From positions 1 through 61,298 of the forward strand of contig NZ_FRBI01000001.1 in NCBI RefSeq assembly GCF_900142575.1: a stretch of 61,298 nt of DNA, read 5' to 3'. A program made the translations under genes and the position numbers. Shown here one piece after another: positions 45,475-53,882 of this stretch (the stretch's first letter is position 1; every line of letters begins with the position of its first letter). The notes under the pieces are model-generated. The model was not told the origin of the DNA and did not search any database. It saw only the letters and a list, made by a program, of their open reading frames with translations. The stretch comes from Actinacidiphila paucisporea (GTDB lineage Bacteria > Actinomycetota > Actinomycetes > Streptomycetales > Streptomycetaceae).

Positions 45475-46848
45475 TCAGGCAGGGGCTCTGCGTTGCGCGA
45501 GGCGGGCGGAGATCTTGGCGTTGGCCTCGTCGTCACCGCCCTTGAGGAACTTCGCGTAGAAGCGGAAGAGGACGGCCACGCTCTGGCCGGCGCGGTAAGC
45601 GACGAGTTGGGGTTCGACGCCGGAGCTGAGCCAGGTTGAGACTGCCGCGTGGCGGAGGTCGTACGGGCGCTTGGCGAGCTTGGTCTTCAGCTCGTCGGGG
45701 GAGAGGACGGCCTCGCGGGCGCGTCGCCAGACCTCGCCGTAGCCGCTCTCCTGGACCATGCCGCCGCGAGCGGTGCGGAACAGCCGGCCGTCGGGTGCGT
45801 AGCCATTCACGGTCACGTGCCAGCGGAGGAGGGCGACCAGTTCGGGCGGGATGGGCACCCATCGCACGGCGGCGCGAGGACGGTGCTTGAGCCCCTTTCT
45901 GTCGTGGGCCTCACCGGAGTCGGTCCAGGAGCGTCCGGCGCGGGGGCGGCTCTCGGACAGGCGCAGCTTTCCCCAACCGCGGCGAGGGAGGCGTACGTCG
46001 TCGCGGCCGAGAGCCACGATCTCGGCCGGGCGCGCACCGCCGTAGTAGAGGCAGCCGAAGAACGCCTTGAGATGGCGTCCCCGCGCCCCCTGCTCGGCCA
46101 CGGCTTCGAGAAGCACCTCCGCCATGGCCGGGTCCGGTACGCACTCGGGGTCGAGTTCGTCCTCCACCCGCTCCGGGGGATTCCACTGGATCGTGTGCAG
46201 CGGGTTCTCCGTGAGGAGGCCGTCCTCCACCGCGATGGACAAAGCCTGGTGGAAGACGGCCCGTTTGCGATGAATGACGGACGCCGCTGCCGTCTTGCCG
46301 TCGAGCCGCTTCGCGCAGGCGTTCAGCGCCTTGCGTACAGCCGGCGCCTCGGAGAGAGCAGAGACGGGCAGCGAATTCCTGGAGTACCAGGCGAGCATCC
46401 GCCGGACATCTTCCGGGGCCTCCTGGTCCCAGCGGCGCTTGTTGAACGCCCAGCCGTAGAGGGCACCCCGCGCCGCATTGGCATCGGGCATTCCCTTGGT
46501 GTCCTTGACGAGGACAGCGGTGACGGTGGCCATCGTCTCTGCGAGGCCGACGCGGGTCTTCGCCGGTGCGTCGTCCCACTTCAGTTCCATGTAGTTGCGG
46601 GCGTGTTGGTAGAAGGAGATGTCCCTGTCCTTCTGCACTCTGGACTTCGGCATTCCGGTCTCGACGTCGAATGCCTCGCCGGCGCGGGCCGCCGTGATGA
46701 GTTCGGCCCGGCGGCTCTCCGCGAGTCCGGAGGTGAGGAACGACTCCGAGTGCGGGCGCGTCCCGACCTGCCAGCGCAGTTGGTACGGCTTGCGGTACGG
46801 GCGCTTGCGGATGGCCCACACGCGCACGGTGTAGCTCCACTCGGTCAT
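45475..46848 (-). CDS. int: tyrosine recombinase (integrase) of the second element
   Basis: The 457-residue integrase is related along its whole length to that at 22355-23719. The conserved Arg is in GGARPAEIVAL (about residue 268), His-x-x-Arg in YDLRHA (about 394) and the Tyr nucleophile in LFRFYAKFL (about 430). In the third box the sequence is RAGQS, so the usual His is Gln. GGAGG stands just before the ATG, which overlaps the excisionase stop. No partner att repeat was found, so its target is unknown. The His change may lower activity. Confidence 0.9.
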   Translation of the reverse strand: MTEWSYTVRVWAIRKRPYRKPYQLRWQVGTRPHSESFLTSGLAESRRAELITAARAGEAFDVETGMPKSRVQKDRDISFYQHARNYMELKWDDAPAKTRVGLAETMATVTAVLVKDTKGMPDANAARGALYGWAFNKRRWDQEAPEDVRRMLAWYSRNSLPVSALSEAPAVRKALNACAKRLDGKTAAASVIHRKRAVFHQALSIAVEDGLLTENPLHTIQWNPPERVEDELDPECVPDPAMAEVLLEAVAEQGARGRHLKAFFGCLYYGGARPAEIVALGRDDVRLPRRGWGKLRLSESRPRAGRSWTDSGEAHDRKGLKHRPRAAVRWVPIPPELVALLRWHVTVNGYAPDGRLFRTARGGMVQESGYGEVWRRAREAVLSPDELKTKLAKRPYDLRHAAVSTWLSSGVEPQLVAYRAGQSVAVLFRFYAKFLKGGDDEANAKISARLAQRRAPA

Positions 46849-47051
46849 GCCTCCTCCATTTCGCTGAGGAAGGCGTCGAGTTCGCTACGGCGTACGCGGA
46901 GGTGACCGTTCGGGAGGCGATGCACCCTCGGCCCGAGCCCGCGGTTTCGCCAGCGGTACCAGGAGGCGCGGGTGATGCCGAGTTCGTCGAGAACGACCGT
47001 CAGGGGCAGCAACTCGTCTTTGGGCGGGCAATGGCGGCGGTGTCTGGCCAC
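46845..47051 (-). CDS. xis: excisionase / MerR-like DNA-binding protein
   Basis: The 68-residue product has the excisionase fold LLPLTVVLDELGITRASWYRWRNRG followed by LPNGHLRVRRSELDAFLSEM. It closely parallels the protein at 23788-23979. A GTG at 47051 preceded by AAGGCGG is my preferred start; an in-frame ATG 17 codons upstream is possible. It overlaps int by ATGA and should steer that integrase to excision. Confidence 0.85.
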   Translation of the reverse strand: MARHRRHCPPKDELLPLTVVLDELGITRASWYRWRNRGLGPRVHRLPNGHLRVRRSELDAFLSEMEEA

Positions 47052-47188
47052 GTCACACCGCCTTGACGGAGACGTACTGCGAAGCGGCAGATTATGGACC
47101 ATGCTGGTGGTTCCTCCTGTGCCTTAGGTGGGACGGAGGGCCGGAGCAGCGGGCGTCCTTGGCCGGTTGGCCGCTGCTCCGGGCGGGG

Positions 47189-47485
47189 TCAGGCGGGTGG
47201 GTCGGTCTCGGGTGCCACTGTGGTGGTGGCGACCAGTGAGACGACGCCGTCGGGGTCGCCCTCGAAGACGGTTTCCATCCATTCCCAGGTCTGTTCGGCG
47301 CCGAGGGGCGTGAAGCCGAGAGAGTGGAGTGCGGCGGCGCGGGCGTTGAGGGTCGGGATGCCGTCGGTGATGGGGAACGGGACGTGCGGCCAGCGGGCTT
47401 CGTCGGGTAAGGCGACGAAGACCTGCCATTCGGTGCCGTCCCAGGAGTGGATCATGTGGGCGCGCAGCGCTCTGGGTTGTGTCAT
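47189..47485 (-). CDS. DUF6303-like hypothetical protein
   Basis: The 98-residue product resembles what I recall of DUF6303: GTEWQVFVALPDEARWPHVPFP, TLNARAAALHSLGFTPLG, WEWMETVFEGDPDGVVSLVA. It is small, soluble and beta-rich in appearance. It ends the left-going operon that includes traB and the small hypotheticals. Such proteins are common in actinomycete conjugative elements, but no role is known to me. Confidence 0.6.
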   Translation of the reverse strand: MTQPRALRAHMIHSWDGTEWQVFVALPDEARWPHVPFPITDGIPTLNARAAALHSLGFTPLGAEQTWEWMETVFEGDPDGVVSLVATTTVAPETDPPA

Positions 47486-47488
47486 GGG

Positions 47489-48076
47489 TCAGCTCGCGTG
47501 CAGGAAGCCGTGGGCTTCGGCGTGGCGGATGAGGTGGTGGAGGGCGCGCTCGGCGCATTCGCCGTACGCGTAGGCCGCGTTGGCGAGGTTGGCGGCGTCG
47601 TCGGTCTGGGCGCGGGTCAGGAGCCGGGTGCGGAGGTCGGCGAGTTCGCGGGCGCCGGCCGTGGTGGTGAGGGACTGGCTCAGGTCCGGGAGGTCGGCGG
47701 GGTCGAGGACGTAGTGGCCGTTGCGGTCGCGGGGGACTTCGACGTGGCGGGGGCGGTCGTTGCGGAGGACGGCTTGGACCGCGGAGGCGGTGCCGTGGGC
47801 GTAGCCGAGGGCGGCGTTCTCGTACAGCTCGGCGGTGTGGTGTTCGAGGACCATGTAGAGGTCGCTGAGCTGCCAGAGGGCTTCGTCGTGCGGGCGTACG
47901 GGCTCGGCGCCGGGGGTGGTGACGTGGCCGGGTACGGGGATGATGCGGGCCGGGTCGGCGGCGTGGGCGGTGAGTGCGGCGTGCTGGTGGGCGGCGCGGA
48001 GTTCGCGGGCGGCGGCGCCGAGGGCGTAGACGCTGGCGGTGAGACTGAGGTGCCAGGCCTGGGCGGTGTCGGGCAT
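47489..48076 (-). CDS. hypothetical helical protein
   Basis: The 195-residue, Ala-rich, mostly helical product is not recognised. It contains EALWQLSDLYMVLEHHTAELYENAALGYAHG and ELADLRTRLLTRAQTDDAANLANAAYAYGECAERALHHLIRHAE, which look like a helical bundle. GGAGG stands 5 nt before the ATG at 48076. It ends 3 bp before the next gene of the same operon. Confidence 0.65.
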   Translation of the reverse strand: MPDTAQAWHLSLTASVYALGAAARELRAAHQHAALTAHAADPARIIPVPGHVTTPGAEPVRPHDEALWQLSDLYMVLEHHTAELYENAALGYAHGTASAVQAVLRNDRPRHVEVPRDRNGHYVLDPADLPDLSQSLTTTAGARELADLRTRLLTRAQTDDAANLANAAYAYGECAERALHHLIRHAEAHGFLHAS

Positions 48077-48093
48077 GGGGTCCTCCGGTTCGG

Positions 48094-48291
48094 TCAGACG
48101 AGGCTGCGCAGGGCGGCGGGGAGGTCGCCGTCGAGGGCGGCGAGGCGCTGCTCGACGGCTGCCCAGGATTCGGCGTCGATGGCCATCAACCCGGCTATGG
48201 CGGCAGGGCGTTGTCCGAGTTGGAGCGCGGTGAGGATGTCGCGGATCTCGGCGGCGGCCATGAGGGAGATCCGGGGCGGTGTGGTGGGCAT
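48094..48291 (-). CDS. small hypothetical protein
   Basis: The 65-residue product (ISLMAAAEIRDILTALQLGQRPAAIAGLMAIDAESWAAVEQRL) is mostly helical and is not recognised. GGGAG precedes the ATG, and the spacing to the flanking genes fits one operon. Its size suggests a small DNA-binding or adaptor protein, but no helix-turn-helix is clear. Confidence 0.5.
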   Translation of the reverse strand: MPTTPPRISLMAAAEIRDILTALQLGQRPAAIAGLMAIDAESWAAVEQRLAALDGDLPAALRSLV

Positions 48292-48308
48292 GGTGGCTCC
48301 CGTCGGGG

Positions 48309-48503
48309 TCAGTTGCCGGAGGTGGGGAGGGCGTCGCGCAGCGCGGACATGATCTGGTCGATGGACGGGGCGGCGCTGGTGCGGGCGAGGTAGAAGCCGA
48401 AGAGCAGGGCGACGATCGCGGCTCCGGCGCCGAGGGCGCGGTAGCGCATGAGCAGGGCCAGGAGGGCGCCGAAGAGGACGATCGCGGAGATGCTGAACGC
48501 CAT
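48309..48503 (-). CDS. small membrane protein
   Basis: The 64-residue product has two hydrophobic helices (ISAIVLFGALLALLM and ALGAGAAIVALLFGFYLA) with a short polar tail. It is similar in type to the small Spd membrane proteins found in transfer operons. It lies between the zinc-finger protein and the small hypotheticals in the traB operon. Confidence 0.6.
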   Translation of the reverse strand: MAFSISAIVLFGALLALLMRYRALGAGAAIVALLFGFYLARTSAAPSIDQIMSALRDALPTSGN

Positions 48504-48524
48504 GGCATTGCCTTTCCGGACGGT

Positions 48525-48776
48525 TCAGCGGGTGCCCTCGCGGTGGAGGCGGGTCGCGGCGTTGTAGAGGTGCCGGCCGACGCGGACGCGCTGGCCGTAT
48601 CCCTTGCAGCGGCGGCACTCCCGGCCGCGGACGATCCGGCCGCGCCGGTTCTGCCGGACCTTGAAGCCGAAGCCGCCGCACCTGCGGCAGACCCCGAGCG
48701 GGCTGACCGCGCAGAGGGCCGCGTAACAGAGCGTCGCCAAGACTGCGAGGGTTATAGCGGAGACGAGCGGGGACAT
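48525..48776 (-). CDS. membrane-anchored zinc-finger protein (DnaJ-type CxxCxGxG)
   Basis: The 83-residue product has one N-terminal membrane helix (AITLAVLATLCYAALCAV). Two zinc motifs follow, CRRCGGFGF and CRRCKGYGQ, like the cysteine-rich domain of DnaJ. The C-terminus is basic. It is the gene after traB in the operon, beyond the GCTAG repeat cluster. It could bind a transfer partner at the membrane, which is inference. Confidence 0.65.
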   Translation of the reverse strand: MSPLVSAITLAVLATLCYAALCAVSPLGVCRRCGGFGFKVRQNRRGRIVRGRECRRCKGYGQRVRVGRHLYNAATRLHREGTR

Positions 48777-48820
48777 GGAGACCTCTTCCAGAGCGGAAAA
48801 AGGGTGTGCGAAGTGAGCTG

Positions 48821-48898
48821 CGCTAGTGGCTAGTTGGCTGCTCAGAGCGGCTCTGGGCCGCTAGCGGGGGTGCTAGGTCTAGCGGGTGCCGGCGCTAG
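48821..48898. other. candidate clt of the second element (GCTAG repeats)
   Basis: GCTAG recurs at 48822, 48829, 48860, 48872 and 48894, with CTAGC copies at 48861 and 48879, in under 80 bp directly behind the traB stop. This is the same relative place as the GACCTGGA cluster behind the first traB gene. The motif is unlike known TRS octamers, so the role is a guess. Confidence 0.45.
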
Positions 48899-48907
48899 GC
48901 CGGACGG

Positions 48908-50998
48908 CTACGCGGCGGCGGTGCCGTCGTCACGGCGAGCGATGGCGGCGAGAACGTCGGCCCGGCGCACACCGCGGCGGTTGGCGCCCTTGCCGTCCTC
49001 CGTCGTGCCCCAGACCTGGACGGTGCGGATGCCGTACGGCTTGAGCGCGTTGGCCAGTTGCTCGGGGCTCCACTGGCCGTAGACGTCCGGGCGGAGTTCG
49101 GCGAGGCGGGCGACGATGTCCTCGCTCCACGCCTTCGCCTTGCCGGAGGGCAGCGCCGCGGCGACATCTGCGAGGAGGTCGTACGACGCCTCCGGTTCCG
49201 GCTGCTCGCCAACCGCGTGACCGGTGAGCCTGCCGGCTTGCTGGCGCAGGGCGCGGACGCGCAGGGCCAGGGCCTCGGCGGTGGGGGCGTTGATCTCGAC
49301 ACAGCGCACGATGCGGGCGTCGGCACCCTCGCCGACGAACCACGCGATGCCCTTGTCCCCCCAGGCCAGGGTGTTGGCGCGGATGCCGCGCTTGTAGGAG
49401 CCGGTGCCGAGCACCATGTCGTTCTCGATCTGGCCCATGACTTTGAGGCACCAACGGACAGTGGCGTTCGCGGAGATGCCGGTAGGCAGCGATTTGGAGT
49501 CGGGCCGCTGTGTGGCCAGGAGCAGCGTGATGCCGAGCGCCGGGCCGCGCTTGACCAGGTCGGTGCAGTGCTCCTCGAACTCGGCTCCGTACTTCGGGTG
49601 TTCGAACCACTTCTGGCACTCGTCCACGCCGACCACGATCGGGTGCAGCCCGAGCTTGCGCATGTCCGCGAGAGCGGAGGTGACCTTCGACTCCGGGCAG
49701 AGGTCCTTGGGCAGTTCGCGGATGACCTTCGCGCGCCGCCTCAACTCGGCGCGCAGCTCGCGCAGATCGGCGAGGGCGTACGCGATGTCCTCGTTCTCCT
49801 CGCCCGCCCGGTAGCGGTGGGCGATGTGGGCGAGGGCGGACAGGTCGCCGGTGCCCTTGAGGTCGTACGCGTGGATCTCGGCGCGCAGGTCCATGCAGGC
49901 GATGAGCAGGACGAGCCGGAGCAGGAACGTCTTGCCCATCCGGGGCACGGCGCCGACGATCCCGGACACGTACATCAGCGACTGCGCCACCCACCGTCCG
50001 CGTTGGTCGGTGGCGAACGGCTGAGCCCTGAAGAGGTCCAGCGGCTTGGCCGCCAGCAGCGGCCATTTCGGCTGCTTGGTCTGCGACATGTCCTGGTCGC
50101 CGACCCAGAGGCGGAGCCGCCCGGTGTGCTCGTTGGGTACGGCCTCCGGCCATACGCAGCCGAGCGGGCGCCGCAGCCCGGACGCCAGCCGCTCGCGGCG
50201 GTCGACCACGTCGGCGACGGTGACGCCGTACGGCAGGTCGCCCTCCGCGAGCCAACCGGGGCCGTCGCGGGTGATCGGCGCGGTGAAGGCGAAGCCGGGG
50301 CCGCCCTTGGACTGCGCCTGGTTGATCGCGGGGATGCCGAGCGCGCCGAGCGCTCGCAGGACGATGTCGCTGGTGAGCTTGGCGGCGCGGGGGATCTCCA
50401 CAGCCCTGTGGATAACCGGATCATCGGCCGGCTGCCCGAGCCTGCCGAGCGCCATGACCGCCACGGCGGCGACCACGGCGAGCGTCCAGGCCGGTGCGAG
50501 GACGTACGCCACCAGCGCGGCGATCGGGCCGAGCACGGAGGCGGCGACGCCGACGACCGTGCGCCAGCGCACCCGCCGGTCCCGTTGCCGCGAGAGCTTG
50601 AGGTACTCCTCGATGTCCTCGCGCGTGGCCGCCGCTTGCCGCAGTGGCTCCCCCTCGGCGTCGACCAGCCAGCGCAGCACCCCGCCGACGAAGCGGGCGG
50701 CGCCGCGGGGCGCGCGAAGGGCCAGGCGCAGGGCGTACCAGGGAGCGCGGGCCAAGTGGTACGCGCTGACGTGCCCGGCGTACGCGGTGACGCCCTTCGC
50801 GGCGGCCTCGAACTCCTGCCGCGACCGCGCCCACGCCGGTACGACCGGCCGCCGCTTCGCACCGCGGACGCGATCCAGCAGTCGGGGACCGGTCGGGCCG
50901 CCCGGCTGGTCGACAATGATCCGAGCGTCCGGTTCTGCCGAACTGCCATCAGGGGGCGGTAACGGCCCGCGCCCGGGGTCCTGCTTGTCATGGGTCAT
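48908..50998 (-). CDS. traB: FtsK/SpoIIIE-type conjugal DNA translocase (TraB/TraSA-like)
   Basis: The 696-residue protein has two hydrophobic segments near residues 145-185 (TVVGVAASVLGPIAALVAYVLAP, WTLAVVAAVAVMAL). The motor domain has Walker A GAVPRMGKTFLL (about 347) and Walker B PIVVGVDECQKWF (about 455), with the later stretch LLLATQRPDSKSLPTG. A C-terminal DNA-binding region follows. It is the transfer pump of the second element and only distantly like the first one. GGACC-type purines precede the ATG weakly. Repeats behind its stop may be its binding site. Confidence 0.9.
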   Translation of the reverse strand: MTHDKQDPGRGPLPPPDGSSAEPDARIIVDQPGGPTGPRLLDRVRGAKRRPVVPAWARSRQEFEAAAKGVTAYAGHVSAYHLARAPWYALRLALRAPRGAARFVGGVLRWLVDAEGEPLRQAAATREDIEEYLKLSRQRDRRVRWRTVVGVAASVLGPIAALVAYVLAPAWTLAVVAAVAVMALGRLGQPADDPVIHRAVEIPRAAKLTSDIVLRALGALGIPAINQAQSKGGPGFAFTAPITRDGPGWLAEGDLPYGVTVADVVDRRERLASGLRRPLGCVWPEAVPNEHTGRLRLWVGDQDMSQTKQPKWPLLAAKPLDLFRAQPFATDQRGRWVAQSLMYVSGIVGAVPRMGKTFLLRLVLLIACMDLRAEIHAYDLKGTGDLSALAHIAHRYRAGEENEDIAYALADLRELRAELRRRAKVIRELPKDLCPESKVTSALADMRKLGLHPIVVGVDECQKWFEHPKYGAEFEEHCTDLVKRGPALGITLLLATQRPDSKSLPTGISANATVRWCLKVMGQIENDMVLGTGSYKRGIRANTLAWGDKGIAWFVGEGADARIVRCVEINAPTAEALALRVRALRQQAGRLTGHAVGEQPEPEASYDLLADVAAALPSGKAKAWSEDIVARLAELRPDVYGQWSPEQLANALKPYGIRTVQVWGTTEDGKGANRRGVRRADVLAAIARRDDGTAAA

Positions 50999-51084
50999 TC
51001 GGAGGTCCTTTCGTGAGGAGGGGATGTACGCGGTCCGCCCGGCCCGACAGCCGGCCGGGCATGGGCGCGCACTACGCTCGGGTT

Positions 51085-51462
51085 ATGAAGGTGCTGGTCA
51101 CGCGAGGCAGCGTCGCGATGGGCGATGACGCTGATGCTCCGCATGAACGGGTGTGGGAGTTTCCCGGGCAGCCCGGGATCGCTGACGTGCTCGCCGCGAT
51201 CAAGCGGGACTGGTATCTCCCGCAGATCAAGTTCGGGCGTGCCACGTGGGTGGTGCACAGCCGCGGCCGTGAAGGCGTGGCGCTGGCGGTGGTGGCGGAG
51301 CAGTGGAAGAAGCCCCGGTTGCTCCCCGGTGGCCAAGCCAGTGCTGCCGGCCTCGCGGACAGCGACGGCACTGTGCGCCTTTACTTCGACTACCGCGCAC
51401 AGATCGACCCCGATGGCGTCTACGACGACCTGTGCGAGATCCAGCGACGGGAAGTGAGCTGA
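51085..51462 (+). CDS. hypothetical protein, opposite strand to the transfer genes
   Basis: The 125-residue product is not recognised. It begins MKVLVTRGSVAMGDDADAPHE and has a mixed alpha/beta pattern (DVLAAIKRDWYLPQIKFGRATWVVHS, VRLYFDYRAQIDPDGVYDDL). No Shine-Dalgarno sequence is visible; TACGCT 8 nt upstream could be the -10 of a leaderless message. It splits the leftward traB and spd genes and must have its own promoter. Confidence 0.6.
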   Translation: MKVLVTRGSVAMGDDADAPHERVWEFPGQPGIADVLAAIKRDWYLPQIKFGRATWVVHSRGREGVALAVVAEQWKKPRLLPGGQASAAGLADSDGTVRLYFDYRAQIDPDGVYDDLCEIQRREVS

Positions 51463-51489
51463 GAGCCGGCCCGAGCCTGGGGCCGTAGG

Positions 51490-52596
51490 TCATCGAGAGC
51501 CGTTCACCGGACGCGGGCCGCGTTCGGTGTCGAGCCGTACGAACACGCTATGGACGTAGCTCGGCGCGCGGGTCGCCCGCCGGGCCGTTTCGCGGACGGT
51601 GAGGCCCTCGGCCCAGCCGGCTTCGATCGCGGCGAGGGCGTCGGCGGTGCTGAGCTTGAGCCGGGGTTGTTCAGGTGATCGGGCGGTGTCGTCCACCGGC
51701 GGGAGGTCGGTGGACAGCAGTCGCGGGTACGAGCGGATTGTCGCCGTCGCCCGGGTCATCTCGTCCCTGACCTGGCCCGCCAGCGCGGACGCCGCAGGGG
51801 CGCGGGGTAACTCAGCCCACGGCGACGGAAGATCGATGACCGCCAGGGCGGCGGCATTGCGCCGGGCGGCGAGTTGGCCGAGCAGCTTGCGACGCTGCTC
51901 GCGGTCGTCGCCGACAGAAGCTCTGGCGACGGCCGTGGACAGTCGGCGGGTGATACGCCGCCCGCGCCGCTTGCCCCTGTCGGCGGGACTGGTCTCGGCG
52001 AGGCGCGCGGCCAGCGCAACGGCTCGTACGGTCGCCCGGTCGCGGGTGATCTGGGCCGCGTCGCGGTGCCGTTCGGCGATGCCGAGACGGGAGAGCAGGC
52101 GTTCGCGCAACTCCCGTACCAGCAGTGCCCCGAAGCCGCGCGAGGCCGCATCCGGCTTGCGGTGCCGCAGCTCGATTCCCATGGCGAGGTGCCAGAGCAT
52201 GGCGGCCATGACCGGCCCGACGAAGGCGCGTACGGTGCCGCCGACCGGCCCTGACTCGGCGTATGCGGGGATGACTTGGACGGACGTGATCGCCCACACC
52301 AGCAGCCCCGGGACGCCGGGGGCGGCGTTCGGCCCGTTGAGGTTCTGCCGGGCCATGAGGGCGGTGGCGAAGAGCGCGAGTTCGGCGGCACCGAACATCG
52401 CGGCGCGTTCAGCCGTACCGGCCATGTCGAGGTAGTCGGCGGCGAACCGCCACGACGTATCGGCGCTGTAGGCCGTGCAGCCGGCGGCGGCGAGAGCGGC
52501 GACCCGGATGGCAGGCGTGCCGCGCCTCAGCTGCTTTTCGGCGTAAAGAACGAGGCAGGCAGCGGCGATGGCGGCGCCGACGTACAGAGGGCTCAT
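51490..52596 (-). CDS. SpdB/DUF2637-like membrane protein with C-terminal HTH
   Basis: The 368-residue product starts with four hydrophobic helices (LYVGAAIAAACLVLYAE, IRVAALAAAGCTAY, AAMFGAAELALFATALMA, VGPVMAAMLWHLAMGI). A basic cytosolic region follows (RGKRRGRRITRRLSTAV). The end has a helix-turn-helix-like stretch, ALAAIEAGWAEGLTVRETARRATRAPSYVHSVF. This fits Spd proteins that link the membrane to element DNA. The ATG overlaps the stop of the upstream small gene. Confidence 0.7.
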   Translation of the reverse strand: MSPLYVGAAIAAACLVLYAEKQLRRGTPAIRVAALAAAGCTAYSADTSWRFAADYLDMAGTAERAAMFGAAELALFATALMARQNLNGPNAAPGVPGLLVWAITSVQVIPAYAESGPVGGTVRAFVGPVMAAMLWHLAMGIELRHRKPDAASRGFGALLVRELRERLLSRLGIAERHRDAAQITRDRATVRAVALAARLAETSPADRGKRRGRRITRRLSTAVARASVGDDREQRRKLLGQLAARRNAAALAVIDLPSPWAELPRAPAASALAGQVRDEMTRATATIRSYPRLLSTDLPPVDDTARSPEQPRLKLSTADALAAIEAGWAEGLTVRETARRATRAPSYVHSVFVRLDTERGPRPVNGSR

Positions 52597-52859
52597 GACG
52601 CCTCCCCAGCCCAGCGGTGGCCCCGGAACAGCGAGGCCCCGCCGAGCCGTACGGCGTGCAAAGCGTCCTCCATGGCGAAGGCGTCGCGCTCGCCCTGGTC
52701 CAGCAGCTCGGCGAGGACGTCGCGGGCGGCGGTCAGGCGGGCGGTGCGTTGCTCGGCGGACTCGTCGGGCCGGCCGAGGAAGAGGTCTCGGAAGTCCTCC
52801 GGGACCTCGGATAAGCCGTGGCCGCCGGATGCGCGGCGGCCACCGGTAGGTGGAGGCAT
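52593..52859 (-). CDS. small hypothetical protein, first gene of the spd operon
   Basis: The 88-residue product is charged and helical (ESAEQRTARLTAARDVLAELLDQGERDAFAMEDALHAVRL) and not recognised. AGGAGAGG precedes the ATG at 52859; an ATG 15 codons upstream is possible. It overlaps the Spd-like gene by ATGA and faces the GntR gene across a 234-bp control region. Confidence 0.6.
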   Translation of the reverse strand: MPPPTGGRRASGGHGLSEVPEDFRDLFLGRPDESAEQRTARLTAARDVLAELLDQGERDAFAMEDALHAVRLGGASLFRGHRWAGEAS

Positions 52860-53035
52860 GGCCTCTCCTGAGTCCTGGGTGGGTGGGTGAGCCGGCGGCT
52901 TCACGGGCCGCCGGTGGTGCGTTCATGAGGCGCTATGGAGTTCTCAAGCAGCAGCGATGCGCTCTCTTCAAGAGATCCTGTCCTCAGGTCCTCCTTAGGA
53001 GTGAGGAAAACTATGACGCACTCGCCTGTACTCGT

Positions 53036-53049
53036 CAAGACCTCTTGAG
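53036..53049. promoter_or_regulatory. palindromic operator upstream of the GntR gene
   Basis: TCAAGA-CC-TCTTGA is a perfect 6-bp inverted repeat 44 bp before the GntR start. A further palindrome, CTCTTCAAGAG, lies at 52961-52971. The region separates the leftward spd/tra genes from the rightward GntR gene and probably controls both. Confidence 0.55.
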
Positions 53050-53093
53050 GACTTGTATGCTGAAGCCGCCCGACGATCAGGACGGTGGCGCGA

Positions 53094-53882
53094 ATGGCCA
53101 AGGCATACGAGCGGATCGCCGACGATCTCCGCGATCGCATCCGCGCAGGTGAGTTGGCCCCCGGTGACCAACTCCCCTCCGAGACAACGCTCGTGGGGCG
53201 GTACGGGAAGAGCCTCCCGACGATCCGCCAGGCACTCGCCCTTCTCCAGGCGGAGGGCCTGATCGAGAAGCAGCACGGCCGCGGCAACTTCGTCCGCAAG
53301 CCCCGAACCCAGGTCCGCCGCACCAACCTCCGCCACGAGTGGGAGAAGGCGCGCGCCCGCGAGTCGGAGCAGGAGCGCAAGCAGACAGGCGCGACCGAGC
53401 ATGACACCGGCCTCGACATAGACGATCTGGTCTTCCACGCCGAGTACGACCAGGTCGAAGCGGGAGAGGAACTGGCCGCGATCTTCGGCGTCCCCGCCGG
53501 GACGGTCATGGTGGAGCGGACCTACCGCACCCGCTACAGCGCCGAGGACTATCCCTTCAGCCTGGTCGAGTCCTACCTCGTGCGCGACATGGTCGCCGAG
53601 AATCCCGCTCTGCTGGACGCCGCCAACGAGCCCTGGCCCGGCGGTACACAGAACCAGCTCCACACCATCGGCATCGAGCTGGACCGCATAGAGGAACGGG
53701 TCCTCGCCCGCCCGCCGGCTCCAGACGAGGCCGAGGAACTGGGCCTGCCCCCGGGCACTGCCCTGATCGTGCTCGCCAAGACGTCGTACGACACGACCGG
53801 CCGCGTGGTGGAGCACTCCTTCGTCCGCCTGCCGGGCGACCGCACGGAACTGACCTTCGTCACCCCGCTGGAAAGGTGGTGA
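53094..53882 (+). CDS. GntR/HutC-family regulator 1 of the second element
   Basis: The 262-residue product has a winged helix (AYERIADDLRDRIRAGELAPGDQLPSETTLVGRYGKSLPTIRQALALLQAEGLIEKQHGRGNFV). A charged linker with REWEKARARESEQERKQ-like residues and a UTRA domain follow. By position it is the counterpart of the repressor at 37762-38478, divergent from the transfer genes. The ATG at 53094 has AGGACGG at 9 nt; a GTG at 53085 is the alternative. The glycosyltransferase follows with an overlapping start. Confidence 0.88.
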   Translation: MAKAYERIADDLRDRIRAGELAPGDQLPSETTLVGRYGKSLPTIRQALALLQAEGLIEKQHGRGNFVRKPRTQVRRTNLRHEWEKARARESEQERKQTGATEHDTGLDIDDLVFHAEYDQVEAGEELAAIFGVPAGTVMVERTYRTRYSAEDYPFSLVESYLVRDMVAENPALLDAANEPWPGGTQNQLHTIGIELDRIEERVLARPPAPDEAEELGLPPGTALIVLAKTSYDTTGRVVEHSFVRLPGDRTELTFVTPLERW

